From Miscanthus floridulus (taxonomy: Eukaryota > Streptophyta > Magnoliopsida > Poales > Poaceae): a stretch of DNA of 64,000 nucleotides. This document shows, one piece after another, positions 42,778-53,727 of this stretch; within the stretch, counting starts at the first letter, position 1; every line of letters starts with the position of its first letter. The notes beneath the pieces were generated by a model. The model was not told the origin of the DNA. It worked only from the letters and a program-made list of their open reading frames with translations, and did not search any database. The position numbers and the translations under genes are program-made. The stretch lies in contig NC_089581.1 of assembly GCF_019320115.1 (NCBI RefSeq), positions 66,296,033-66,360,032 on the forward strand, read 5' to 3'.

Positions 42778-44700
42778 ATTAGGATTTCAACCAAACAAAA
42801 TGGTGTTGTTGCAATAGAATCAAAGAAGACAGGATGAAATGGTTTCTTAGATAAGAGACCAGGTCTACACGTGAACCAAGACATGAAAAGATGTAATAAA
42901 TAGATGACGGACAAAGAAGACATGTGATTGGACAAAATTTTATTTGAAGAAAATATCCATTGGAAATATAATTTCTATTTATAGTGTCCACACATGATTT
43001 TGCAAGCATAGAAACCACCTCATAGTCTCAACCGACGTGGAAAGAAGAGAAAGCTAGAAAACCTCAATGCGCTAGCAGATGAATTGCTAGACTATTTATG
43101 CATCAATGCATACCCTAGTCAACCATATGGAAACACCAGGTCCATGCCGCTTGATGCGGCACAAGGCAGCGAGAACCGTATTGGCAATCTTAATCAAAGG
43201 GGGTTCAATATAGTGATGTTGTCCATTTTCTGCCTCGGTGATGAGACCTTGCTGGCTTTACTTCCTCCTTCGCCCACACCCCTCTTCCAACCAAGGTGAA
43301 GAAGATGATGAACGACTTGACAAGGGCAAAGAGCATATGATCTCCCTGGTAGGGGAGAAGGGCGTGAGAATCTAAAACATTTGTGGCATTCAAATTTACC
43401 AAAAGTGGCATATAAACGGTAGCAACGGCCTCTTATCATAGAAGATGAAGTGGCATATAGGAGTAAAAGGTAGCAACCGCCTCTTATCATAGAAGATGCC
43501 CAACTGCACTTTTGACCTATGCATCGTGATAGAGCCATAAAAATTCCAACCCAAGCCTACTAGAGCTCAATGTCTACAACCTACTTAGCTTGGTACCATA
43601 AATAATGATAATTTTTATATAAATATGTCAAACTTTGAATTATTTGAGTATGGATAAAATTAGAGTCTGTCTATAGCCCACTCGGGTGTTGCAACACTCG
43701 ATTTCATTGTTCATCTTCCTCCTCGTCGCCCCTGCCACCGCTCACCACCCCGTCGCGGCCGTGCTAGTGTTTCACTGGAGCTCCGGGACCGTGGCTCGCA
43801 AAACCTTAGCGCGGCCGCGGTGGCCTCCTTCTTTCCCTCCTCGATCTTCGGCTTCTGTGGCGAGCTCCGGCTATGGCGCCCCTGTCTCGACTTGGCCCGG
43901 CTACCTCCACCACCGCTAGGGCCCCTAACCGTGCCCGGCCGCCATCCCCACCACTTGGCCGGCCTACCTCCCCCCAAACCCCCATCTCACCTTTGGATGT
44001 CCATTTGGTGAAATTGGGAATTCAGCGCTCGGGCTCGGCAGCGTCGGTGATGGGCTTAGGCACGGCCTTGGCGGTGCGGAGGTGACCTCGCAGCCCGTCC
44101 GCCCGGCAGCCTTGCGCTCGAGGCCACACCAACTACTTGGGGGGTGTTTGGGGGGGGGGGGGGGGGCGGGGTTGCGCCGGCTGCAAATAACAAGAAGAGG
44201 GTCACCCGGCACGTGAAAGACGAGGGCTCGCACGCATAGGAGTATGAGCTAGGAATGGCATTAAAACTACTAATTGTCATATGGAGTAGCAGACAAGCAG
44301 TACAATGTCAAACTTTAAACGTTGTCATATACTTATACCACAAATCTTTTTAAGACGAAGGTATATATAGTACTATAAAGGCTGAGGTATACACGTTGGT
44401 ACCATCTTCCTTTCCACTATGATTTGTGCCGAAAAGTTTAGGCCATCCATCGTCTACTTACTCCTATAACTAATGGATTATTATCTACCTTGTCTGGTAG
44501 TACGTGCATTCATCTATACAATACTCCCCGTATAGTCAACAATAAGGGCGGGCCATTTCTGGTGCCATACATCATCAAAACCTTGTACTGCTTGTCTGCT
44601 ACTCCCATTATTATACCGAAATAGGAGTAACTTGGAGAATGAAAACCAAACCAGAAGGCTGAAGGCCGCCGGCCGGCGCCCGGCGGCTAACGCGACAGTG
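42778..44700. other. Intergenic DNA upstream of UGT2
   Basis: No recognised gene. A GC-rich block at about 43690-44240 holds short open frames on both strands without known motifs and a run of 17 G (44150-44166). The rest is AT-rich. Confidence 0.5.
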
Positions 44701-44705
44701 ACGGA

Positions 44706-44713
44706 TTTATAAG
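44706..44713 (+). promoter_or_regulatory. Candidate TATA box of UGT2
   Basis: TTTATAAG lies about 185 bp before the UGT2 start codon. It is the best TATA-like match in the near upstream region. Confidence 0.45.
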
Positions 44714-44894
44714 TAACGCGTGCCCACGTTAGGTGATCGATGCCGCTGTTGACGACCACCGGCCGGGCCGGGTCTCTTGCGGCGAGCTGATGCACACTAG
44801 CCAGTGAATCAACTGCCACTGAAATCGAGCATCGCCTGACCACCAGAGTGCGCTCCCTACTCCCTAGTCGCTACGCTAGGACGAGGACGACGAA

Positions 44895-46560
44895 ATGGCG
44901 CAAGGGGCCGCCGGCGTAGTAGAGACGACGAGGCACGGCGTCGGCACGCTGCACGCGGTGGTGGTGGCGTACCCGCTGCAGGGCCACATCATCCCCGTGG
45001 TGCACCTGGCGCTGCGGCTCGCGGCGCGGGGGTTCGCCGTCACCTTCGTCAGCACGGAGGCCGTGCACGCCCAGACGGCGCGCGCGCTGGGCGTGGACCC
45101 GGACGGGTACGACCCCTTCGCGGCCGCGCGGGCACAGGAGGAGGGGCTGCTGCTCGGCGACGTGTCGTACGAGCTGGTGAGCGACGGCCTCCCCGTGGGG
45201 TGCGACCGGTCGCTGCACCACGACGACTTCATGGACGCACTGTTCCACGCGCTGCCCGCGCACGTCGAGCAGCTGCTCCGCCGCGTCGTCGTGGACCCGG
45301 GCGCCACGTTCCTGGTCGCCGACACCTTCTTCGTGTGGCCCGCCACGCTGGCCAGGCGCCTCGGCGTCGCGTACGTCTCGTTCTGGACCGAGCCGGCGCT
45401 CATCTTCAACCTCTACTATCACATCGACTTGCTCACCCAGAACGGCCACTTTAGATGCAGCGGTAGGTAACCACACACAGCGTCGTGCATATATATGCAT
45501 CTTGATCGATCGTGACAAACGATCGGCCTTGTTTCACTGAAATAAACCTTGTTTTCTCTTGGAAAAAGAAAATTAATGTCCGTTCCATCATGATGCATCA
45601 TCGATCGATCTGCATGCAGAGCCTCGCAAGGACACGATCACCTACATCCCGGGCGTGGCGTCCATCGAGCCGAACGAGCTCATGTCGTACCTGCAGGAGA
45701 CGGACACCACCTCCGTGGTGCACCGCATCATCTTCAAGGCGTTCGACGAGGCCCGCGGCGCCAACTACGTCCTGTGCAACACCGTGGAGGAGCTGGAGCC
45801 GTCCACCATCGCCGCGCTGCGCGCCGATAGGCCCTTCTACGCCGTGGGCCCCATCTTCCCGGCGGGCTTCGCGCGCAGTGCCGTGGCCACGTCCATGTGG
45901 GCCGAGTCCGACTGCTCCCGGTGGCTGGACGCGCAGCCGCCCGGCTCCGTGCTCTACATCTCCTTCGGCAGCTACGCGCACGTGACCCGGCAGGAGCTGC
46001 ACGAGATCGCGGGCGGCGTGCTGGCCAGCGGCGCCCGCTTCCTGTGGGTGATGCGCCCGGACATCGTCAGCTCCGACGACCCTGACCCGCTGCCCGAGGG
46101 GTTTGCCGACGCCGCGGCGGGGCGAGGGCTCGTCGTCCAGTGGTGCTGCCAGGTGGAGGTGCTCTCCCACGCCGCCGTCGGCGGCTTCCTCACGCACTGC
46201 GGCTGGAACTCCATCCTGGAGAGCGCGTGGGCGGGCGTGCCCATGTTGTGCTTCCCGCTGCTCACGGACCAGCTCACCAACCGGCGCCTCGTCGTGCGGG
46301 AGTGGCGCGCCGGCGTGTCCATCGGGGACCGCGGCGCGGTGCGCGCCGACGAGGTGAAGGCGCGGATCGAAGGGGTGATGGGCGGGGAAGACGGCGCCAA
46401 GCTCAGGGAGCAGGTGAAGAAGCTGAGGGGCACACTCGAGGCTGCCGTGGCGCCCGGTGGCTCGTCGCGGCGCAGCTTCGACGAGTTCGTCGACGAGCTC
46501 AAGCGCAGGTGCGGAGCGGAGGCAGCCACTGACCCGAAGCTCGTCGCGGACAGGAGCTGA
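44895..46560 (+). CDS. UGT86A-like: UDP-glycosyltransferase, UGT86A-like, two exons (UGT2)
   Basis: It transfers sugar from a UDP-sugar to a small-molecule acceptor in the cytosol; the acceptor is unknown. Exon 1 is 44895-45462, the intron 45463-45619 (157 bp; GTAGGT...TGCAG, phase 1) and exon 2 45620-46560, giving 502 residues, usual for family 1 plant UGTs. The N-terminal acceptor domain has the catalytic His31 (YPLQGHIIPVVHL) and Asp143 (VADTFFVW). The PSPG donor box runs from Trp364 to Gln407 (WCCQVEVLSHAAVGG, THCGWNSILES, LLTDQ). The QGHIIP and FWTEPALIFNLYYH motifs and the intron position after GHF-x-C fit the UGT86A subfamily. No stop or frameshift is seen; the start has AAATGG context. 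It is the only intact cellular gene here, with a decayed tandem copy at 22660. Confidence 0.95.
45463..45619 (+). other. UGT2 intron
   Basis: 157 bp with GT...AG ends, phase 1. Splicing joins ...TGC AGC G to AG CCT CGC, giving a continuous frame through RKDTITYIPGV. Without splicing, the frame stops at TAA 45468. Confidence 0.92.
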
Positions 46561-47149
46561 TCGAGGTGGCCTCAGAATACGTGTGCGATGTAGGCCTTGT
46601 ATCGTAGCGTCAGCGTGTACTGTGTCACGTAAACTGGCTTGATCGAAGCGTGTATGTATGCCGTGTACGGTGTGACATTATTGTTGTGCAGGCTTGAGAT
46701 GTGATGTCTACCTAGTACAGTACAGTACACCAATAACCTTTGCCCGAAGTGCTCTGTTGCACCTGTGTTACCGATATGATGTAAACGTGAATCGGGTCAC
46801 CGTCACCCATTTCAAGTTGCCTACTAGAGGTTCTGCAAAAGATCATCAAACTATCAAAGGAATGAACCAGCCCATCTATCTACTACGTATCTTATATTAT
46901 ATAGCTTTATATGCCTACAACTGTAACCATACATAATGGGATGGTATATTCAAATGATGTTATCAAAATAAAAAAAAAATTGAATCAACCAATTCAGAGA
47001 AACATATAGAAGATATGATTTATCAAAGAATCGAATCAACCATACTCTGAAATCACATAGAAAAGTATATTATGTGGGCAATTATACATAATCTGTATAG
47101 AAATGAAACATTTTGACTACTTTATAGACATTAAAATTTGATGAAAACT
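46561..47149. other. UGT2 downstream region
   Basis: 3' untranslated and intergenic DNA. No clear polyadenylation signal close to the stop, and no gene. Confidence 0.4.
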
Positions 47150-48446
47150 GCCGGCGACAACTTTGTAGACATTATTAGCTTTGGGTGCATTTCATGCGGT
47201 GCATTTGGAGACTTGGCATAGTTTGGGTGTATTCCATGGGGTGTATCATGATGGACAAGGTAATTGCCAAGTGGGTTAGTGTAAATTATGGACCTAAATT
47301 TCTCTTCCTATGTTAGGTAACTAGATTTAATTTCTTGCAATTTTAATTAGCATCTAGTTCATTTTCATGTCTAGGTTTGCATTTGCATGTTTAATCTTTT
47401 GTCATGCATACACTATGTATTTCATATGGTAGGCTTGCTCGGTTTCACTCTTAACCCTTGTAGCAAACCTACATGATTTGAATTGTTTAGGAGCATGGCA
47501 CATAGCTTGTTTTACAATTATTTATCTAATATGTGCTAAAATCTAAATTGTAGATAATTTCCCCCAAATATCAATTTTGAAAATGATTCTCACTTTCATG
47601 ATATGTCATCTTTCAAGTGGTATTTTTTATTCTAAAAATCAATGTGCATGTCTCCTACAAGTATTCCATGCTTGTATGTACAAATTTAGGGGGAGATTAC
47701 TCTACAAGTTGGATGCTTTGAGACTAATACAATTTCAAACTTATCATGTGCGTAGTAATCTCATTGCAAGGAAAATGGAGTCCCCGGAGATAAGCATCAT
47801 GCTCTAAAATCCACCACCATTTATAAGTAATATCATTACAAGTGGTGATGATCCAAGTGGTCTCTACATGTGGTATTCCTAAACCGATATCATTATGTTG
47901 ATTTCACTTTGGTATTTATATGTTTTCTCTATGCATTATATAGATTAAACTTCCTTGTGCATTATTTTGCCAATTATGCATATACTTCACCCTCCACCAT
48001 ATGTATGCGTATATTTAGGGGGAGCTTAGTCTATGTAATGTGAGAGTCAAGTTTTATGATCTATTCCACTCCACATATAAAGGATCACAAAATTTTACCC
48101 TCCCTTGTGCTAGTAATGCCTTCCTTTTTGGTGTTTGATTTCAAAGGGGGAGAAATTATAGGACCAAAAGCAAACCCGACCATAACAAAATACAAGTGGT
48201 AATGGTCCGAGAAAGAGAGGATAGTGGATTATGGAGTTAGGGGAAGGCATAAGTCTATAATTCCACTTGGGGACAAATTGCAAGGGCAAGATAAGTTTAC
48301 AAAGATCCATACAAGTGTTATCTTTTAGCATCATATAATCTGGCCTTTGCATTGCATCCTAGCAAGTAGATAGTTTTTAAATTCTAAATTTTTTATTATT
48401 TGCTTGCTTTGGTCGTGTTGTCATCAATCACCAAATAGAGGGAGAT
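47150..48446 (+). mobile_element. 3' noncoding interior of a SIRE/Maximus-like Ty1/copia element
   Basis: Polypurine tracts recur at about 47687 (AGGGGGAGATTA), 48016 (AGGGGGAGCTTA), 48147 (AAGGGGGAGAAAT) and 48438 (GAGGGAGAT). The last stands directly before an LTR start. Such repeated purine tracts in a long noncoding 3' part are typical of SIRE-lineage elements. No pol is in the window; the left boundary is approximate. Confidence 0.6.
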
Positions 48447-49340
48447 TGTAAGGAAAATGGACCCTAGGCCCATTTAGTTTGGATTTTGGTGTTTGATGAA
48501 CAACATGACTATTTGGACTAATGTTGTTTGCTAGTATACAAGGTATAGTTAAAATGGATGCAAGGTGGGCTTTGACTTAGGCAACGAGGTGATTCGGATG
48601 ATCAACACCTCAAGCAAGACATTAGAAGCCTTTTTGAAGACCTACAATACATGCTAGAAGTCAAAGACACCAAGAAGTAGAAGCATGGACACAAATAGAC
48701 AAACAAAGTTGAAGACACTCAAGCCAAGATAAAGAGGTGAATGAATTGGAATTGTCTCATAATTTTGGATCTGATCAAATTGACATAACACTAGCTCAAA
48801 ACTGTAGAGCATTTCATTAGCTTTCCGAAAGGTCCAAGATCACCAAAATCTGAGTTCGGACCAAAGAGTTACGCCCAAAATACGGAAGGGTGTCTGTGCT
48901 GAAAATAGAGCATCGGACAGTCCAACGCTAATGGTCCGACGCCCCTATCTTGGGTCCAGCCCATCAGCATGAGGCCCAACGTGGACTGAACTTTTACATC
49001 TGGAATCCCTCAGTTTATCGAATTCAATTTAGATCGTCCCACCTTTTCTATCTCTCTTGCACTTTTTTCACCTAAAAGCCTTCCTTATCTTCAAATTCTT
49101 TTTCTCATCCTCTACCCCAAACTCCGACGCTGGGGGAGGGAGAGACTGGGCGCGGCGTGAGGCCGTGCGGGAGAGGGAGAGACCGGACGCGCTGCGCTGT
49201 GAGGCCATGCGGGAGAGAGGGGTTGCTGCGTGGGCTGATTCAATTCAGCGTGTGACCACAGTCGGATTAGGTTGTTGGCCAAAAGAATGGGCCAGACCAA
49301 ATTCTAAGTGTAGAGAAATTTTGCGTCTTTATAGATAGAG
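48447..49340 (+). repeat. LTR of the SIRE-like copia element, right end uncertain
   Basis: It begins TGTAAGGAAAATGGACCC after the purine tract. It includes TCGGACAGTCCAACGC and TCCGACGCC, motifs common in Maximus-type LTRs. The right part (from about 48970) looks different, and the LTR end was not found. Confidence 0.55.
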
Positions 49341-49662
49341 ATATAGATATAGATGCACTATCAAATATATTTCAACGAAAACTTAATGAAACTAACTTGA
49401 TGACATAAATGTTGATGTGAGCGTGGTCACAGTCGAGCGGCCACTAGTGGGCAACGTGCATAGTTATGACCGTTCATCGAGCACAACCATCGGTGGTGAA
49501 AGTGCACCATGCGCCACATCGGTGAAATGGTGAATTGTATGACATGCCACATTGGGCGAGAACGGCCATAGTTGAGTGCCCCACACAACTTCGGCTCCTT
49601 TTATTATTTTATGGAGCAATTTTTAGCTGGGGCCGTTTGAAAAATGTTTAGCAAATGATAAT
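49341..49662. other. Spacer between retroelements
   Basis: No gene or repeat recognised. Confidence 0.4.
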
Positions 49663-49906
49663 TGTCAGGGTATGACGACTGGGCCCATGCTGACAGAGGC
49701 GGTGTAGCTGTTGCTGGTCTGGCAACAGAGGTCAGTGAGCGTCGGATATATAAGACGTTGTAGGAGATGTCGTAGATAGGCAATCTTGTAACAGAATACT
49801 GTAGAATTCCAATTCAGTTACTGTGGTTCGTCCGCGCCCTCCCTGTAAACTATTTTATGATTGCAAATTATCCCCAATTTCCACCATACGTAGCTAGTTC
49901 ATCACA
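49663..49906 (+). repeat. 5' LTR of the short-LTR gypsy element
   Basis: It starts TGTCAGGGTATGACG and ends TCATCACA. It is followed by the primer site TTTGGTATCGCGAGCC (49907-49922), a variant of the usual tRNA-Met site. A TATA-like GATATATAAG lies at 49745. Confidence 0.75.
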
Positions 49907-50010
49907 TTTGGTATCGCGAGCCAGGTCGATTTGAGGGGAATTTTTTTTCTCTTGATTCAATCCATTCCATTCTGGTGCCGAAGAAGAAGCTCACCAAGTT
50001 TCAGACCGAG

Positions 50011-51101
50011 ATGGCGACATCGATCAACGACCTCAAGACCACCATGGACACGATGGCGCAGCAGCTCGCCGGTGTCCAAGACATGGCGAAGCAGTTTGCC
50101 GGCTTCCAAAAGATGATGACGACGACTCTCGACAAGCTGAATGATCTGGAGGCATGGCGTTCGATCGCAGAGACGTCCATGGGATCCATGATGCAGCAAT
50201 CGAAGGAGACGACGACGCGGGTCCAGCAACTAGAGGCGCGGCCTCCGCCTCCGCCTCCACCCTCTCTACTGCCGGGGCCGCTTCCGCACCCTCCTCCGAT
50301 CACGCTGCCACATCCTCCTCCACCGCCGATGCCGAACCCAGTGATGCCGAACCCATTGACGAGGCCTCGTCCTCAGCATCCGCATGGGTGGTTTGACCTG
50401 AACACGGCACTAGCTTCGGCTTCGAGCTCTCAATCGCCCAACGGGCTCGACCAGTGACATGATCACCGGGTTGTTGGCGGTGGAGCCCCGAGCGCTCTGC
50501 CGGCACACCCTGTCACAGGTATGCCCCATGACCATATCCCTCATGTTTTTACTGCCACTGAATTGGAGCATCTTCAGTTGAGACGCTCTCCACCTGTTCC
50601 AAATTTGATTTTCCCAAATTTGATGGTAACAATCCTCGGCTCTGGCGTGATCATTGCGTCCTATTTTTTGAGGTGTACGGTGTTCATCCGGCGATGTGGA
50701 CGAGGTTTGCTGCCCTCAATTTCCAAAGAGCCACGGCAACTTGGCTGCAGACCATTGAGCGCCACGAGAGAGTCATGGATTGGGATCATCTTTGTGAGTT
50801 GGTGTTTGCGAAGTATGACAAGGATCAATACCAGAAACAGTTGAGGCAGTTGGAGACCTTGACACAGAGTGGCTCCGTGGTAGATTATCAGGCCCAATTC
50901 GAGAAGCTGGCCCATGAAATTTTTCTCTATAACCCTGCTTATGATTATGTCTACTTTGTCACGCGGTTTCTGGCAGGACTCAAGGAAGAAATCATAGCGC
51001 CCATAGCTCTGCACAGGCCACACGATGTTGAGACCGTGAGTGCTTTGGCATTGTTGCAAGAAGAAGAACTGAGCACTGCCAAGCATAAACCCTTTGGGTA
51101 G
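50011..51101 (+). pseudogene. Gag of the short-LTR gypsy element, frameshifted
   Basis: ATG 50011 opens a coiled-coil part (MATSINDLKTTMDTMAQQLA), then a Pro-rich linker. After a stop and two frame changes (50457-50670) the gag domain reads GVHPAMWTRFAALNFQRATA, WDHLCELVFAKYDKDQYQKQ and VTRFLAGLKEEIIAPIALHR. It resembles the gag at 12408-13724, but is a different family. Confidence 0.8.
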
Positions 51102-51860
51102 GGCTTCACCAAAGGGTTTGCCAGAGCAACGACTGAGAAGGTTGGTGCAGGTGCCGGAGATAAATTGGCAGCCAAGAATCAGAAATCGGAGGCCGATGAT
51201 AAGCTGACATCGCTCAAACAGTATAGGCGCAAGAACGGTCTCAGCTTCAAATGTGGGGGAAAGTGGACCACCAATCATAATTGTACGCAGCAAATTCCGT
51301 TGCATGTCTTGGAGGAATTATGGGATGCTTTGGATCTGTCAGGCGCTGATGAGTCAGTTGAGGTGCAATCTGAAACTCAGACAGTGGAAGATTCAGTGCT
51401 TGCATTACAGTCATCAGAGGCAGTCAAAGGAGTCCGCCGGCACACTCTAAAGTTGTTAGCTCGAATTGGGAAGCATCAAGTGCTGGTGTTAGTGGACTCG
51501 GGCAACATCGGAACATTTGTGAGTGATAAGCTAGTTCAAGCACTGGGACTACAAACTAAACCCTGTCAGTCAGTAACGTTCAAAGCAGCCGATGGAGGAC
51601 AGCTACCAAGTTCAGGGCAAGTGACTGCACTGTAGTGGTGTGTGCAAGGCCATAAGTTCAAATCTGATGCAAGAGTGCTTAACTTGCACTGCTATGATAT
51701 AATTCTCGGCGAGGATTGGTTGGAAGCAGTGAGTCCTATCTGGGTGAACTACAAAACCAAAGCTATAAGAATCACTCTCAAAGGGAAGAGGTTTGCATTA
51801 TATGGCATTCAAGATAAGACTGATATTGTACTTCTATTGGTCCCAAAAAGCTACTCAACT
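51102..51860 (+). pseudogene. Zinc knuckle remnant and protease of the short-LTR gypsy element
   Basis: GLSFKCGGKWTTNHNC (about 51237-51284) is a zinc knuckle whose first Cys is Ser. The protease follows with LLARIGKHQVLVLVDSGNIG (catalytic Asp-Ser-Gly at about 51496), then YDIILGEDWLEAVSPIW. A TAG at 51633 interrupts the frame. Confidence 0.8.
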
Positions 51861-51864
51861 TGAT

Positions 51865-52660
51865 CCAAAATGGAGGAGTCACATGCTGTCTTCAGCTGAG
51901 CCAGGACACTAACATTCCTATATTATCGGACGAGTGTCAGACTACATGCGCTATTCAGCCAGCAGAACCAGTACTGTTGCCTGAACCCATTCAGGAGCTT
52001 CTGCACCAATATGAGCATCTATTTAGTACACCAACTCAGCTACCACCTCCACAGGCTGCTGATCATAAGATTCAACTCATTCCTGAGGCCCAACCAGTCA
52101 AGAACCGACCATATCATTACTCGCCGATTCAGAAAAATGAGATAGAAGCACAGGTCAAACAAATGCTACAGACCGGTGTTGTTAGGCCCAGCACAAGCGA
52201 GTTTGCTTCTCCTGTCTTGTTGGTCCACAAGAAGGATGGGTCGTGGTGATTTTGTGTTGATTACCATCTCCTCAATGCTATAACAGTGAAGCACAAGCAT
52301 CCTATGCTGGTGGTTGATGAGCTACTTGATGAAATCAGTGGGGCACAGTGGTTCACCAAGCTCGATTTCAGTGCTGGATATCATCAGATTAGGATGGCCA
52401 CTGGGGATCAATACAAGACAGCTTTTCGCGCACACCAAGGTCTTTATGAATTCATGGTCATGCCTTTCGGACTAACAAACGCTCCGGTGACATTTCAGAG
52501 CTTAATGAATACAATCTTTGCATCCCTACTGCGCCGAGGTGTGCTTGTATTTATGGACGACATTCTCATCTATAGTGCAACCTTGGAAGAGCATGTGAAA
52601 TTGTTGAGTGAATTATTTCAGATCCTGGAGCAACATCACTTTTTCATTAAATGTTCAAAG
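51865..52660 (+). pseudogene. Reverse transcriptase of the short-LTR gypsy element, truncated
   Basis: Reads GVVRPSTSEFASPVLLVHKK, then a TGA (52247-52249) where CGA for Arg is usual, FCVDYHLLNAITVKHKHPML, KLDFSAGYHQIRMATGDQYK, FGLTNAPVTFQSLMN and FMDDILIYSATLEEHV (both Asp residues kept). It ends abruptly at the copia junction. Confidence 0.85.
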
Positions 52661-53727
52661 TGTCTGTCTGCTCCTCTTAATAGTATGGTGCACCGCCGTC
52701 ACCATGGCGGTGACCATGGCAGTGACCAGCTCTACTCCCTCACTCTCTGCCGAAAAGAGGCGGTGGCACCAGACCGCACCTGGCGGTGTGCACCGCCACT
52801 TCTGGTGACACCCCAACTCCTACTGTGCTCGGCCAAGTCCAGGTGCCCTGGGGGTTGCGGTGACACCGGATCAGGCACAGCGGTGCTAGCCCCCAACACG
52901 CTGCTCTCGGCCTCGGCCAACCAGTTGGTGCACCGGGCAGATAAGGGCGGTGCCCCCAGGGCAGCAGCCCGAGCCCGGTTTCGCCTCCTCTTCTTTACCA
53001 ACTTCTTCACCTTTGCAAATGTGCTAACACCACTAAGTGATCACCACCTTGTGCACGTGTGTTAGCTGTTCACAAATATTCTTTTAAAGGATTAGTCACT
53101 CAATTTACCATGCCACTCGATCCTAATACGTATGCAAAGTTAGATCACTCAAGTGGCACTAGATGACCGATATGAAAATAAGTTTGCTCCTCTTAATAGT
53201 ACGGCCATCTATCCTAAACCCGGTCATGCACTTCTCTACACAACCTTTGACCGGTGAAATGAAATGCCCTACAAATATACCTTTGCCTTGCGCATTCCAT
53301 TCTATCTCCTCCATCGTTGATGCAACACATGCACCAACCAATCACCAAATGATATGATCCACTTCATATCATCACGTGACCATATTGGTTCATCGATCTT
53401 GACTTCACTTGCTCTTCTCCGTTGCTTCGGTCCATCGGCGCCAAGTCATCACTCAACTTGCCCTTCACACATGCAACCGGTCCATCGAGCCAAGTCTTGT
53501 CTTGATCTTCTCCACCTTGATCACATGACTCAATGTCATGTCTCATATGCAATGGCTCCTTTATCATACGTGTGAGCTTTGCAACAAATCCAAGCCATTT
53601 TACCGTCATGGCATAGGTTGCTCGCACATGATGCACCTTTGGACTAATCACCTATGTATCTCACATTAAACATAATTAGTCCACCTAGGTTGTCACTCAA
53701 TTACCAAAATCAAACAAGGACCTTTCA
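52661..53727 (-). repeat. LTR of the minus-strand copia fragment
   Basis: On the minus strand it starts TGAAAGGTCCTTGTTTGAT directly after the purine tract and ends near CAGACA. A 17-bp motif TGCTCCTCTTAATAGTA occurs twice (52669 and 53188). Confidence 0.7.

Larger units (their letters stand above)
49663..52660 (+). mobile_element. Short-LTR Ty3/gypsy element, cut in reverse transcriptase
   Basis: The 5' LTR (49663-49906), tRNA-Met-like PBS, gag, protease and RT lie in order on the plus strand. The element breaks off after FFIKCSKC (about 52660), where a minus-strand copia LTR begins. No continuation is found beyond that copia fragment, so the 3' half is deleted or elsewhere. Confidence 0.85.

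Noticed and set aside
43684..44233. GC-rich open frames upstream of UGT2
   Set aside because: No motif, frames open on both strands, interrupted by a poly-G run.
44871..45518. Long antisense frames (215 and 177 codons) opposite UGT2 exon 1
   Set aside because: Same shadow effect. The sense frame holds all UGT motifs.
45598..46532. Antisense frames of 199 and 185 codons and plus-frame shadows over UGT2 exon 2
   Set aside because: High third-position GC leaves the other frames open. The PSPG box is in the sense frame only.
52286..53065. 259-codon RT frame taken as one protein to 53065
   Set aside because: From about 52661 it reads antisense through a copia LTR. Only the first part is RT.
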